Shown piece after piece: positions 1-10,580 of a stretch of DNA of 64,000 nt (position 1 is its first letter; every line of letters begins with the position of its first letter). The DNA is from Massospora cicadina (Eukaryota > Entomophthoromycota > Entomophthoromycetes > Entomophthorales > Entomophthoraceae): positions 1 through 64,000 of the forward strand of contig JAKSZP010006627.1 in NCBI GenBank assembly GCA_022478985.1, written 5' to 3'. The translations under genes and the position numbers were made by a program. Below the pieces are notes generated by a model that worked only from the letters and a program-made list of their open reading frames with translations, did not search any database and had not been told where the DNA came from.

Positions 1-976
1 TGACTTGGGCCCTCAATTATGCATAGGGGAGTTCAAAATGAATACTGTTGCTGATGGTGAGCTCAGTAGCCAAGACAGGGGGTTTGTAGTATTGTCCAAG
101 TCAGAAGAGGAACTCAGGAAGTAAGTCTGACCTGGCAAAAAAGGAGAGATCAAGAGTAAAGGGCATAATTACAGGAGCATCCATGATGATGTTCAGCGCA
201 TCTGCAAAAGGAGCCAAATCCAGGAGAGTTTTGAAACCCAACTCTGAGATTGATGACAGAGGAAGAATTGGCTGCAAGTCATTTGAAACAATCTCTAGCC
301 TGGTTTCTGAAGGGTTGGTTACTGTTCACAGTAATTCCATGGAAGGACTAGCTGCTGGTGCCAGACTAGGCGTATGAGTCCTGGAAGGACCATAGAAAAG
401 GTTCCATTGTGCAAATCAACTCATCCGCTGGAAGAACCAAAGGTCTTGATCAGACAAACTGTTGAGTAGCTGTTGGTACCATGACTTGGAATTTGACATA
501 TGAACTGGATGAGAGGGGGGACGTTGGACTAATATGGAAGTCGACATTATGCACTCTAAAACCCGTTAAGCACCAAAATCGGAGCTTTAATCTCAAAATT
601 AATGGGATAAGCTCTTTAGAGAGAATTAAGAATGATATGAGCAAACAGTTTATGAGAATAATATAACAAGGGAAAACATAGATAATCATTCTTAATTGGG
701 CTGCAAAATGGACATTGATGGCAAGAGTCTACTGTCTAGGATGAGGAAAAAATCAGGAAATTGAGGATGCCAGACCAAGAATCCTGAATATAACAGTAGG
801 TCATATGCCCTGATGAGGGGAAAATGGATCCCAGGATTATTATTGTCATGAGTAAATCAATCAGCCTGGCACAACAGTAGATCATAGAGACCGCACTCTG
901 AGTAGGCAGTAGCAAGGAGGAAGAGGAAGAGAGCCACATGCTGAAGGTCATACTGAGCAGCGTTGAGTATTGATGA
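1..976. other. No recognisable gene (left edge)
   Basis: Short open frames only (for example 64 codons at 183-377 and 61 codons at 481-666 on the plus strand), none resembling a known family. This stretch may be the 3' continuation of the minus-strand family X relic that follows, but I could not match it to the other two X copies. Confidence 0.5.
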
Positions 977-2545
977 TCATACTATGCTTGAGCAAATGAA
1001 GTAATCACCCAAGTGTCCAGAGTAGTGTTCTACTACCACAGTCCTTTTTTTGCAGGAAATATAGGCAAGATGGGGGATGTGTTGAGATTTTTGCCCATAT
1101 TCCCAGCCTGCTAGTTTATCAGGAATTGTATCATGGAAATGGCAGAAGAAGTTTAGACCGGCCTGCCAGTCAGGATGCATAAGCACCCAAAAAACAAGCC
1201 AGAATGCCAGAGGCATTGCCGACTGAATGACTTGATATGGAGCCAGTTTTGGTAAATGACGAATTGTTGGTGAAACACAACAGTGAGTATGATCCTGACG
1301 ACAAACCACAATGAGCCACTCCCAACCCAGGGGGCCTTGCTGCAGGGGGTGGGATCACAGAGATAGTTTCAATAAGTTCATCAGCATATGGGGTCATTTC
1401 AACTGGGGAGGCAAGGAGACGGATTCTCTCTTGCAATTTGTGGACATAAGGCCATAAGATTCCCATGTAATGTTGCCGGAAGTTCATGATAATGGGTTGT
1501 AGAGCCAAAAATATCAGACTCGCTGAATCCAATTGATGACAGAGGTGGCCAATGTGACCATAAGTACTGTAGAGCCCATACGGTGTACAGACTGACAGGC
1601 CACCAGGGAAACGCCATCAGGGATGTGGTCAGGAGGAGTAATACAATAGAAAAAATGTTTGGTTTTTTGGCAAAATTTTTATTGAAGGAAAAGGAAGAAA
1701 ATCGACCAACAATTTTCTCAGTGCACTGCAACTGATTAAATAGTGGTCGTTTGGGGTAGTGATAAGCCAGGATTGGGACCCTCGATTTTGGCCTAACCAG
1801 CAAATTATTTTGAAAGGGCGGGCTTATTCCCTGGGAACTGACACTGAAAAATTTGGTGGCGAGTTGAGTCACTGATGGTTCAACCTCAAATGACTGAACC
1901 GAGGCTCAGCTGCGTTTCTGATGGTTGGCACGATGGCGTTTGGCCCAATGAGCGGCAGGAATCCCCCAAGGTCACCCCACATAGGGGCGGGTCCATTTGG
2001 TTGGGAATGGGTTCAGGACGCCCAACCCACCTGCACTTGGTCGCTGGCCTGTTTGTTCAGTCAGTGGCATCACATCAGCTGCAAGGCCTGAATTGTCCAT
2101 GGGATACTTAAAATCCTCATTGATAACGCCCGATGCTATAGCTTGCCCATCAAGGCTGATCCCTGATGACTTTGGTAGGGAGGTGATTTTTTCAATCAGA
2201 ATATTGATTAAATTAAAACCGTTGGGAGTTCCAACTGATAACTCAGTCTTCATGCCTTTCTAGCCATTTAAGATCCAAACACTGGCCAGATTGCCACTCA
2301 AATTAGATCCAATTGATTTCAATTTGACAATCTCAGTGCAGATTTCACTGATTCCCCATAGCAGTTCTGCTGAGGTGAGTATGGGTACTGGGGGTGGAAT
2401 CCTAAGTGGAAGAGCTGTTACCCAGTGCTTGTCTACTACATGAGCGAGATCACCCTGAATAATGAGGGGTACTGCCATCCTCTTTGGTGCCTTCTTGCTT
2501 GAAAATTGGAAAATGGCCCAATCAACAGCCAGGGGACGTTCCCCC
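977..2545 (-). pseudogene. Family X copy 1: unrecognised retroelement-like protein relic
   Basis: Broken minus-strand coding relic with blocks that recur in the same order near 30.4-32.5 kb and 45.7-47.0 kb. The first block (about 2540-2420) reads DWAIFQF, then a basic KKAPKR patch, then GDLAHVVDKHWVT. A second block (about 2030-1985) contains GVLNPFPTKWTRPYVG. A third (about 1265-1090) contains PLAFWLVFWVL and HDTIPDKLAGW. Several in-frame stops and frame changes separate them. I do not recognise the family. A Gag- or ORF1-like role in a retroelement is only a guess, based on the basic patch and multicopy state. Conservation of amino-acid blocks between copies whose DNA has diverged argues that this strand was once translated. 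Confidence 0.45.
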
Positions 2546-3559
2546 AGGACTTACAAATTGCTAGGGGATAATTCCCTAATGCGAGGTGAATTGGGAATTG
2601 GTTGACCCTGATTTAAGAGTAACTATGTTCAGGGATTTTAGGATATTCGCCTGGTCGGATCTATCAGGGATCAATCTGGATGAATGCTTAAGATCTCATC
2701 AGGCAGAGTTTCTGACAAAATAGGGGCATCTGATAGTGATTAACTATAAGGCGTACCAACTGAGATCAGTCAGGTTTCATCACCAACTGATTAGGAATGT
2801 AAGTAGTAAGCTGTGAGATGAGTGATGCCACCTGCAACTAGAGAATCAATAAGTTGGTTTGTGACCGGCCTTAATGGGTAACAAGTCCCATTTCCAAAGC
2901 ATGTCGCTTGCCAAATATGGTTGGTTCAATTGGATAAAGAGGAAAACGTTAGGGGCACGTTTTCTGACTCTTTACATTTTAGGTTTCAAGGATTTCCAAC
3001 GATGGAATCCTAGCCAGGATGGGGAAGACCATCGCTGCTGAGATGAGGATGGGTGGTTCAACAGCAACAGCTGCCATTTCATTAAAGAGGTGTCAATTGA
3101 GGGTTGAGCGCCAGATACCCCACTTTAAATTCCCTAAAATTCACCAATAAAAAAGAAGTTTTATTCGGTATATAGTTTCAAGTAGTAAACTTTAACAGCT
3201 TTCAATTGTTCTATTCTTTCTCAAGGATATTATTGCTGTGTGCGATAATTGGGAGACTCTTTAAGGAAAAGAGTAAGGATATGAGAAGATATCCAGAGAA
3301 GAAGTGGAAACAAATCAGGGATTGCTGCCAACTGTGTGTTGAACTAGAGAAACTGTCACCAGGGAATCTCAGAGAAGATCAGGTTAGATGGTATAACTAA
3401 AATAATTCCTATTTTAAGACATCTCAAGTAATTTGAGTGGAAATACAGGCTGATCGTTGGACTGAGATTTAGGACTTCCATTCAACTACAGATAATAGTC
3501 ATCATACTATTATCAGCTGATTATATCAACAACAATACAACGCAGATGAATTAAACAAG
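2546..3559. other. AT-rich interval, no recognised gene
   Basis: A 64-codon plus-strand open frame at 3206-3400 (start MFYSFSRILL) has no similarity I can name. It lies upstream of, and on the same strand as, the conserved fragment that follows, so it may be a remnant of the same relic. Nothing else is supported. Confidence 0.4.
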
Positions 3560-3990
3560 GACCAAACCTGTGCAAGTAATAAGTTTATAGGGGTTATTGG
3601 CCGATAATAACCAGAACCATAATTTTTTACACTTGGTAACAAGAAGTCAGAAAACTATGTACATCTGGTTCAAAGGATGCTAAAGGCATTTTGCAATCTT
3701 GGATGCAACATAAGTATCAAGATGCACTTCCTGAATAGTCATCTTGATTAATTTTCTGAAAAACTTGTGGATGTTATCAATGAGCAGGGGGAACGCTTCC
3801 ATCAAGACCTGAAGACAATGGAAGAGAATTATCAAGGGCGATGGGACATACGTATGGTTGCAGACTACTGTTGGGGCATCAAATGAGACCATCCTGAGCA
3901 AGATCACAAATGAAAGAGCTACAAGCGCAAATTCTTGCCTGAATGAGTTTTGCATGCCTCTATGTCACATTGCTGCATTAATTAATTACC
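3560..3990 (+). pseudogene. Fragment of an invertebrate-type uncharacterised protein
   Basis: One plus-strand frame can be followed from about 3620 (LGNKKSENYVHLVQRML) through NLGCNISIKMHF and NEQGERFHQDLKTMEENYQG to WDIRMVADYCWGIK and KSYKRKFLP near 3950. It holds four stops: one TAA after SHLD and three TGA, two of which sit where related proteins have Arg, as expected from CGA to TGA decay. From memory this matches a protein widespread in arthropod, cnidarian and mollusc assemblies, usually uncharacterised and probably transposon-borne (hallmarks EQGERFHQD and YQG..N..MM.DYCW). I cannot name it. A homology search is needed to confirm it. Confidence 0.5.
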
Positions 3991-5040
3991 ATCTTCCATC
4001 TGTAATCACATATTGATGCTATAGTTAAGAAAATTTCATGTTTGTATTTAATAGTGGATTAAGTCATTTTTATGCTCAAAATAAGTGATTTTATTTTTTT
4101 TGTATCTCAAAACCTTATGCATAATTGTACGCCCATTGCATGTTTTTTGTGTTTAAATGACTTATCATCACCATGAAGGTGATTAAGATAATATACCACA
4201 TTTGAAAGTTGAGATAGTGCTGAAAAATTCGAAATTTTACATTAAAATGAAAAATTGTTAAAAACGAATTTGCAAAAACTGGTGCTTACAGAAAAAATAA
4301 CTTTTTATATGAAATCAGCGCACCCAAATTAGTTAAGAACAAGTTTTTTATTAATGCAATTTTATGTTTTCCTATATTATCTGCCATCAAGAAGCCAACT
4401 GATAGGGAAGAAGATTTTGCTATTTTCTGTGACTGATTCTTTGATATTAGTATAAAATTTTGGAGTTGTAGTTGTCTATCTATGGAGAAAATAAACCAGC
4501 AGATTGAGCTCCATAATATAAACTCCATAAATAATAAACCAGATGCTCTATCTCTCTGTTACTACTTATGATATGACTATCCGCCTAATGATATCCCTGA
4601 TCAATATATTAAAGTTCTTAGATTTAATACAACGAAAAACAAGAAAAAGTTAAAAGGTTTTAAATAATGGAAACTGTAAAACTATCAACTGTCCTTCTGC
4701 TGAATTCATTTCTTTATATAGGGTACTTTTGATACTAGCTGCATCTTCTTTCTTAACTCCTCTCCTTGCACCAACACCTAACCAGTGGCTCATGGGCAAG
4801 TCTTTTAGGGTTGAACTCTACATCTTAGGATATATTCTGTACACCAAGCTCTAGCTCTGTGGTTAGATTCCTTATGTTGTAAGGAATTAGCTTTAAGACA
4901 GCAACTTTTCTGATGTGTCTTGGAAAGGCTGCGCTGCCAATCTTATGAACTATGGAAGCATGGAGCCCATAAAATTCAAACCAATAGAATTTATCTTGAT
5001 TGTGTCAATTGAATTTAATTTTTCATAAAAAATTACCTTC
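3991..5040. other. AT-rich non-coding stretch
   Basis: Strongly AT-rich with only short spurious frames (for example 80 codons at 4286-4528, minus, Leu/Ile/Ser-rich low-complexity). No motif, repeat unit or LTR end recognised. Confidence 0.5.
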
Positions 5041-6640
5041 ACCCACCCTTCTCCAGCACAAAACCTAGTTTGTGTTGACTAGATTAACGCCAACTTCCCC
5101 CGCATGGGATGGCGGTGTACCGCCTCCTGGTGTCTATTGGATGCCACCAAAACACCCATGAGCTGGCCCAGCTAGCTCTAAAAAAATTCAGGATGCTACG
5201 TCCCACCTTTTTCCTATCCCACCACCTCACATGCTTCAAGCGGTGCTCAGAAGCCCCCTGGTGCTCCCTCAGGTCAATCTGCATTTTAGCCTTCAAGTCA
5301 AGTATGGATCATCTTCCTCTATGTGAGTGCGGCCATCATTGAGATGGCCACAGCAATCTATAAACCCACCAGTTAAAGGAAATTATCCTCTTAAAGGGGT
5401 ACTTTGATCTTGGCTTTTCTTGTGAAGCGCATGCCATGGCAGCAGAAAAGCTGCCTTTAATATATAAATATACCCTAACCCACCCATATGAACTCACTTG
5501 CCAGATGAGGCCAAACTGGTGGTCCAGTTTTTCAAATTCCCACCCGCCTCTCCCCCTGAACGTCTTTGCCACAAGCTCACAGAGGGCTTGGCTGTCTACG
5601 GCGCTGTTCCTGTGCCATAATTCATGATTCCATATGTGCTAATTGTATTGATGGGCCTTGCGCATTTGCTATGATCTACCAATTCTGTTAGGACACCCAC
5701 CTTGTGATACCTCCCCGCACCATGATCAGGTCAGCCCCTGATTACTCCTTCTGGGCATGCATCAAAAATATGCGCGATCTGTATAGTTTGCTTCAAACTT
5801 GATCATATGAAGTGCTAATGCCCAGAAGATTCAGTGAAAGCTGCTTTTGCCGTTCCTCCATTGGCATAATCCCAACTAATGTCTTTACTAACTCTTTTGA
5901 ATGGGGATAAATTCTCCCTCCACCACACTTGAACACTGTAGTGGCTGCTCCCACAACTCTACCCAATCAAAGTTTGACTGCTATAACCATTCCTGAGCAG
6001 ATGGCTGCTCAGGTATCAGAAAATTTGCTGTGGTCCACTGTGAGTGGCCAATCAGCTTCTGCCACCCCACCAACTTCTGTCTCAGGCTCAGAGATGGCTG
6101 TGTCAAATACATTTGACGCCCTTGAATGGATCAATCATGATGGAATTCTTTACAGAATTAAACCTGATTTTGCCTGGTTGGATTTTTTTACTCAACACCA
6201 CAATTAAACTCCCCCACCAACTCCAACTTTCTCCAAGCCCTCCATATGGTAATTGAGCCACTTTTACAAGGGTTTCCCCATCCTGAATCTCAGAAGTGAT
6301 TTCTTTGAATATGTCAAGTTTATTATTGAAGAGAAAAACATTTGCAGCTGGCTGTGAATGCATTGATGTAGTGAGATCTTTGCTATATGAACCAAACTAC
6401 CCCCAAACGTGACAAAAAACTAAATCATTAATTGTTTGTCCAATTGTATCACCTTTTCTGAATTTCAATTCGCCCTATACATTGAGGTGATGCACACTGC
6501 TGGCCTCAATGATTTGGAGAACCCCCACCTCTTTCTCCTTCTGCTGCACGCCGCTGATACTCCCACCCCTTTTTGTCTGGCTTTGCCCGCCACCTGAAAC
6601 TGGTGATATATGAAAATCCCCTGACCCCTCATCCAATTCT
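5041..6640 (+). mobile_element. LINE ORF1 relic, copy 1
   Basis: GC-rich island of broken plus-strand coding sequence. The segment 5090-5620 aligns in order with 61800-62310. Both encode a block around P-W/L-V/C-S/L-P/R-Q/S followed by a Phe-rich stretch and then a block with HPPLPLNVFA against THLPPEVLHQ. In the better-kept copy that region lies upstream of a CCHC zinc knuckle, so this is the N-terminal part of a LINE ORF1 nucleic-acid-binding protein. Downstream, 5929-6200 encodes a Pro/Thr/Ser/Ala-rich linker-like stretch (TVVAAPTTLPNQ). The CCHC itself was not found here. No endonuclease or RT follows and no LINE 3' end is visible, so the copy is truncated or was ORF1-only. Confidence 0.55.
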
Positions 6641-6721
6641 AGAATAGAATCTTAAGCTAACGCCGTGGCATCATGCTAGGATTTTTTATCTAACTATCCC
6701 TTTATTTAGCACCTCATAATA

Positions 6722-6771
6722 AAGATGCGTGGAAGACCACCCTCTTGGGTTGGGCACCACTAGTACTAGAA
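6722..6771 (+). repeat. Candidate micro-retroinsertion d (no TSD seen)
   Basis: Ends in CTCTTGGGTTGGGCACCAC then TAGTACTAGAA, matching the 3' ends of the three TSD-flanked micro-insertions at 10463, 20114 and 52205. The upstream part GATGCGTGGAAGACCACC also loosely matches the longest of them (GATCTGTGTATCCCCC). No flanking duplication could be found, so its 5' boundary is unknown; it may be a longer or older copy. Confidence 0.45.
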
Positions 6772-6772
6772 C

Positions 6773-8760
6773 ATAGTTTGATTGTAACTCAGTTGACGCT
6801 AAAATCTATTTTGACTTAACCTAAGAGGCCTCCAATAATGGGACATTAAATAAAAAAATTTTATGTGGCTTTCCCAAGGATGTGACTCCCCTTGATTTTA
6901 TGCAATTTAGATAAAGTTGTTGATAAATAGATTGACTATAGAAATAATTATTGGAACTTAATTTCATAGGTGTAAAGCCTTAGTTACAGTCCAATTAATT
7001 GAAAAAACTTTAATTAAGCCAGTCAATTATTCAACAGAAAGTAAAGCATAATAGGTGGCATGAGGTTATAAATGGAACGAATAGAGATTCAAACATTGAA
7101 TATAAACTTGTACTCAACATCAAGATGATAGTAAGTTGGTTCAGGAATTCTTCCCTATCTCATTGGCCAGTGGATCACTAATACGGCGATTTATCTAGTC
7201 TCCACTCCGTTGTGAACTTGGTGATATTATGGAAATAAAATTAGTGCTTTAGAATATAATAATATTGATGTTTTTGGGCTTTATGATCCTTAAAACATTG
7301 ATTGATAAATCAACAATAACAATGATTTCAGGCCTTAGGCCCAATAAAGCATCAGATATAAATCAATATATATATATATTGAAACCCTAAAGTCAAAGCT
7401 TCACTTAAAAAAGAGTAAATTTTACCACTATTCTAAGCTTTAACTATGTACTGGGATTTTAAATATAACACCTAGATAGTTTGGAGATCTTTTATTTAGG
7501 CTTTCCACTTAGAACTAGATTAAAGTTATGTTGCAAAATAAAAAAATCAACAGCATCACTATATGATGTCAGTTCTTATCTACCTATAATTTTAATAATA
7601 CCAAGTGGTAGAAGAAAGATAATAGAACTTAGATAAAGCTTTTTATAAGTTGAGATAAGAATTATGTATAACAATCATATCAATACTTGTTATCACATAA
7701 CAGTACAGTCAAAGATATTCAATATTTTTATTTACTTTGTTATATTGAAGAGCTATTATAAAGAAGCAGGCTTCAATTAGGCTATCATATGGATCTAGTA
7801 TATGTCTATTTATCAAAGTTTTGATTTTACTTATTAAAGAAACACAAGCTAAAATCTAGATTTTAGTATTTAATTATAATAAGAATGTATACTTATAACA
7901 CTAAAGTGCAAACAAAATGGTAGGATGATATATAAAAATTATTTTGAGGTGGGTTGACTTTGGGACAAATATACCACACCGAGAATTTTGCTAGCTAGTA
8001 CAGGTTTAAAATTTGAAACCTGCACTAGAGTGGAAGCAGTTTTACCTGCCAGGCTAACCACCCTTGGTAGGATTATATATACTTTGAATAATTATATATG
8101 TGATTTTATATGTTAAGACATCTTTGTACATGTATATTAAATAAGTTATGGCATAATCTATAACTTACTATAGAACCTAGAGCATGACTTACTAATTTCT
8201 ATTATTTTTATAATCACTTAGTATTGAATTTTTTTTAGTAATAAGTTTAATTAAAATCTAAAAAATGAAATACAACTAAAAGTATAAAAATTCCTGTTGT
8301 ATTCTATAAAACTATACCAAAGTGAACCTATGTTGTTGTGGATTAACAGATTTTTATGTACAAGAAATCTATATACTATATAATTAGTATCTAGCTAATT
8401 ATATATGTTAATATACCTTTTTTGTAGAAATGGTCCCATCCCAAAAGAGGATCATTGCTGTATCAAATACAATAGCTCCCAAGAGATTAAGGTGAGGGAT
8501 ATGGATGGAGAAGTTGGCAAGAAAAGAAAGGAAAATACTTGCTATATCTGTGCTTCAATCATACTGAGCTAGGGAGGGCTTACAACATAGTACATATATT
8601 CAGGACATCTCAAGATGTACCTGGAAGTGGGTGATTAAGAGAGGTACTGTCCACAACAGATTATCAAAGTCAACATGTTGGAATGAGTTGAGAATGCTCC
8701 ATATAGGTGTGGTATAGGTTAAGTATTAAATGATACTGGTGTTATCTGGTAGGGACTAGC
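6773..8760. other. AT-rich stretch without genes
   Basis: No open frame of interest. A short TA run lies near 7365-7380. An isolated GC-richer patch at 7950-8075 has no recognised match. The ACTAGC immediately before the LTR at 8761 may be one half of that element's target duplication. Confidence 0.55.
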
Positions 8761-9370
8761 TGTAATGAACAGGTTCGCGCCAATATCCCAAAAGGGAATT
8801 GGGAAGTAAGAGCCACATAACTGACTCTACTAGGAACCAGCCCACCAGAGCCAATCCGCAAACCCATCCGCCAAGTTCCGCCATTGCCACGTGCCCTCAG
8901 ATCCCTGTCCACACGCTGTAGAAGGATACCAAGTAACATGCCAACGCCACACCATGCCCACTATTGGAGCTCATATCTTCCAATCCAAATATTCTATTTA
9001 AAAATAAAATATTCTTTTAACTTTGCAACCAAGTCTTTATCTGATTTTTAGGGTTATTATAGAAGACTCAACTGGCTATTCAAGCCAGCCTATCCTCAAA
9101 TATATAGTGCATTTGCAAATATAAAATAGGCTTTCCACTATGCCAAGCTCTCCTGAACCATCCCACACATCTCAGGCGAAGATTCAATTCCCCATGGAAT
9201 CTTCATCTGTAACGCTTGTAAGTCTAATGTCATATTGACTCAGATGCAATTCAGCTTTGGTCCAGTAAATTTCCCTCACTCCAATTTCTTATCATTCAGG
9301 TTTCTTTTTATATTTGGATCTAGTACTAACCAATCCGCAGCAATGTATGGATCAGGTACCACCTGATCCA
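8761..9370 (+). repeat. Left LTR of the non-autonomous element
   Basis: Starts TGTAATGAACAGG and ends CTGATCCA. Aligns throughout with 10122-10339 plus 15802-16209. Differences are mostly transitions, several at former CpG sites (for example TG against CG at the fifth and sixth bases). Confidence 0.75.
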
Positions 9371-9444
9371 TTACATCACCCCCTTGTGAAGATCAGAATC
9401 CCTGGGCCATCCCCGGCACTGCGCACTGACATCTCCCATTTGTC

Positions 9445-10170
9445 ATGTCATCTCCTCCTTCAGATCACCTTTCCACTTCACTCATGCACGCGGCTGGCCC
9501 TTTGACCATCTCCCAAATTCTGGATCCGGTGCTCTGCACTTATCTGCCTGTCACTCCCAGTGGGCCCTCGCCTGTTCTAAACAGCTCCATAACTTCTCAT
9601 CGGTATCCATCTGGGCACATGCCATCTCATCTGGCCCTTGGTATGCTCCATCCATGGCTCCTCTGGACGCTCTTCATGGATCCGCCTGTTGCTTCTGGTG
9701 GGCCACCACCCACTCCAAACTTCCCCATAGCTCTTCCTCAAAATCCACTAGGGCGCACATCATCTCGTCCACCCCTCAGCGCACTCCATCCACTGCTCTT
9801 CTGGGTGTACCTCGTGGATCCTCCTGCTGCTCCTGATGGGCCACTGCCCGCGCCATACTCCCCATTAATTCTCCTCGAGATCCACCATGGCCTGCGCCAT
9901 TTCATCCGCCCCCATGGTACACTTCCTTCCCAGTTCCTCCTGACACTTGAGGCAACCACACCTGACACTTTGCTTGCAATACTTCTTTTGGATCACCATA
10001 GATCTATTCCCTTTCTTTCTGAACCTCCACCTCCTTCAACTCACAATCCATTCCTCCCCTTCCAAAACATCCACCTCCTTCCACTCATGGCTGAACTAAG
10101 AACAAGTTGGGTTGAGTCTAATGTAACGAACAGGTTCGCGCCAATATCCCAAAAGGGAATTAGGAAGTAA
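9445..10170 (+). CDS. Pro-rich repeat ORF inside the non-autonomous LTR element
   Basis: An uninterrupted 241-codon frame, unusually long for this decayed window, starting MSSPPSDHLS and running 49 nt into the right LTR. It is rich in Pro, Leu, Ser and His. It is built on three imperfect in-frame repeats: units begin at 9522, 9678 and 9816 with DP or DPP (LDPVLC, MDPPVA, VDPPAA), spaced 52 and 46 codons. There is no signal peptide, zinc knuckle or catalytic motif. It could be a Gag-like remnant, or an accidental open frame kept by the repeats' composition. Unit spacings are multiples of three, which mildly favours past translation. Confidence 0.35.
   Translation: MSSPPSDHLSTSLMHAAGPLTISQILDPVLCTYLPVTPSGPSPVLNSSITSHRYPSGHMPSHLALGMLHPWLLWTLFMDPPVASGGPPPTPNFPIALPQNPLGRTSSRPPLSALHPLLFWVYLVDPPAAPDGPLPAPYSPLILLEIHHGLRHFIRPHGTLPSQFLLTLEATTPDTLLAILLLDHHRSIPFLSEPPPPSTHNPFLPFQNIHLLPLMAELRTSWVESNVTNRFAPISQKGIRK
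9522..9953 (+). repeat. Imperfect tandem repeats of 156 and 138 bp
   Basis: Each unit begins GGATCC and continues with a Pro-codon-rich segment containing GGTGGGCC or a variant (TGATGGGCC, AGTGGGCC). Starts at 9522, 9678 and 9816; the last is followed by a decayed end. This explains the internal periodicity of the Pro-rich frame. Confidence 0.6.
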
Positions 10171-10339
10171 GAGCCACATAACTGACTCTACTAGGAACCA
10201 GCCCACCAGAGCCAATCCCAAACCCATCTGCTGAGTTCCGTCATTTCCACGTGCCCTCAAACCCCTGTCCACATGTTGTAGGAGGATACCGAGTAACATG
10301 CCAACGCCACACCATGCCCACTATTGGAGCCCATATCTT
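10122..10339 (+). repeat. Right LTR of the non-autonomous element, first part
   Basis: Starts TGTAACGAACAGG and matches the first 220 or so bases of the left LTR. It stops at CATATCTT, the LINE target site. It continues at 15802 after the LINE. Confidence 0.75.
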
Positions 10340-10446
10340 TTTATTTATTTATTTATTTGAGGATGGCCAACCAGGGGACTGACACATCTGATATGTAGGG
10401 AAAAGGAAAGTAAAAGAGGGGAGAGAACACTAAACAACAGAACATG

Positions 10447-10510
10447 AAAGATAAGACATGGTCCTCTTGGGTTGGGATCATCTAGTACTAGAAAAAAGAT
10501 AAAACATGGT
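10447..10510 (+). mobile_element. Micro-retroinsertion b: 32-bp insert with 16-bp TSD
   Basis: AAAGATAAGACATGGT (10447-10462) and AAAGATAAAACATGGT (10495-10510) flank a 32-bp insert, CCTCTTGGGTTGGGATCATC then TAGTACTAGAAA. The duplications agree at 15 of 16 positions. The insert ends in an A tail and lies in the 3' part of the LINE above. Insert 3' end and duplication length match micro-insertions a and c. Confidence 0.75.
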
Positions 10511-10580
10511 ACACTTGAATGTGGCTAGGAGCCACAGGTTGTGGATGACTATGACCTTAAGTGACATGACAGCTCAAGGG

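Noticed and set aside
6740..6765. Micro-insert 3' end as a 5S rRNA- or tRNA-derived SINE
   Set aside because: TTGGGTTGGGACCACC loosely resembles the 3' part of 5S rRNA, but the sequence upstream does not, and no Pol III boxes are visible.
7365..7380. TATATATATATA run
   Set aside because: Simple low-complexity sequence in an AT-rich region; no sign of function.
9315..9330. GGATCTAGTACTAAC (also at 16157) as another micro-insertion
   Set aside because: It is part of both LTR copies, has no A tail and no flanking duplication; the CTAGTACTA match is probably chance.
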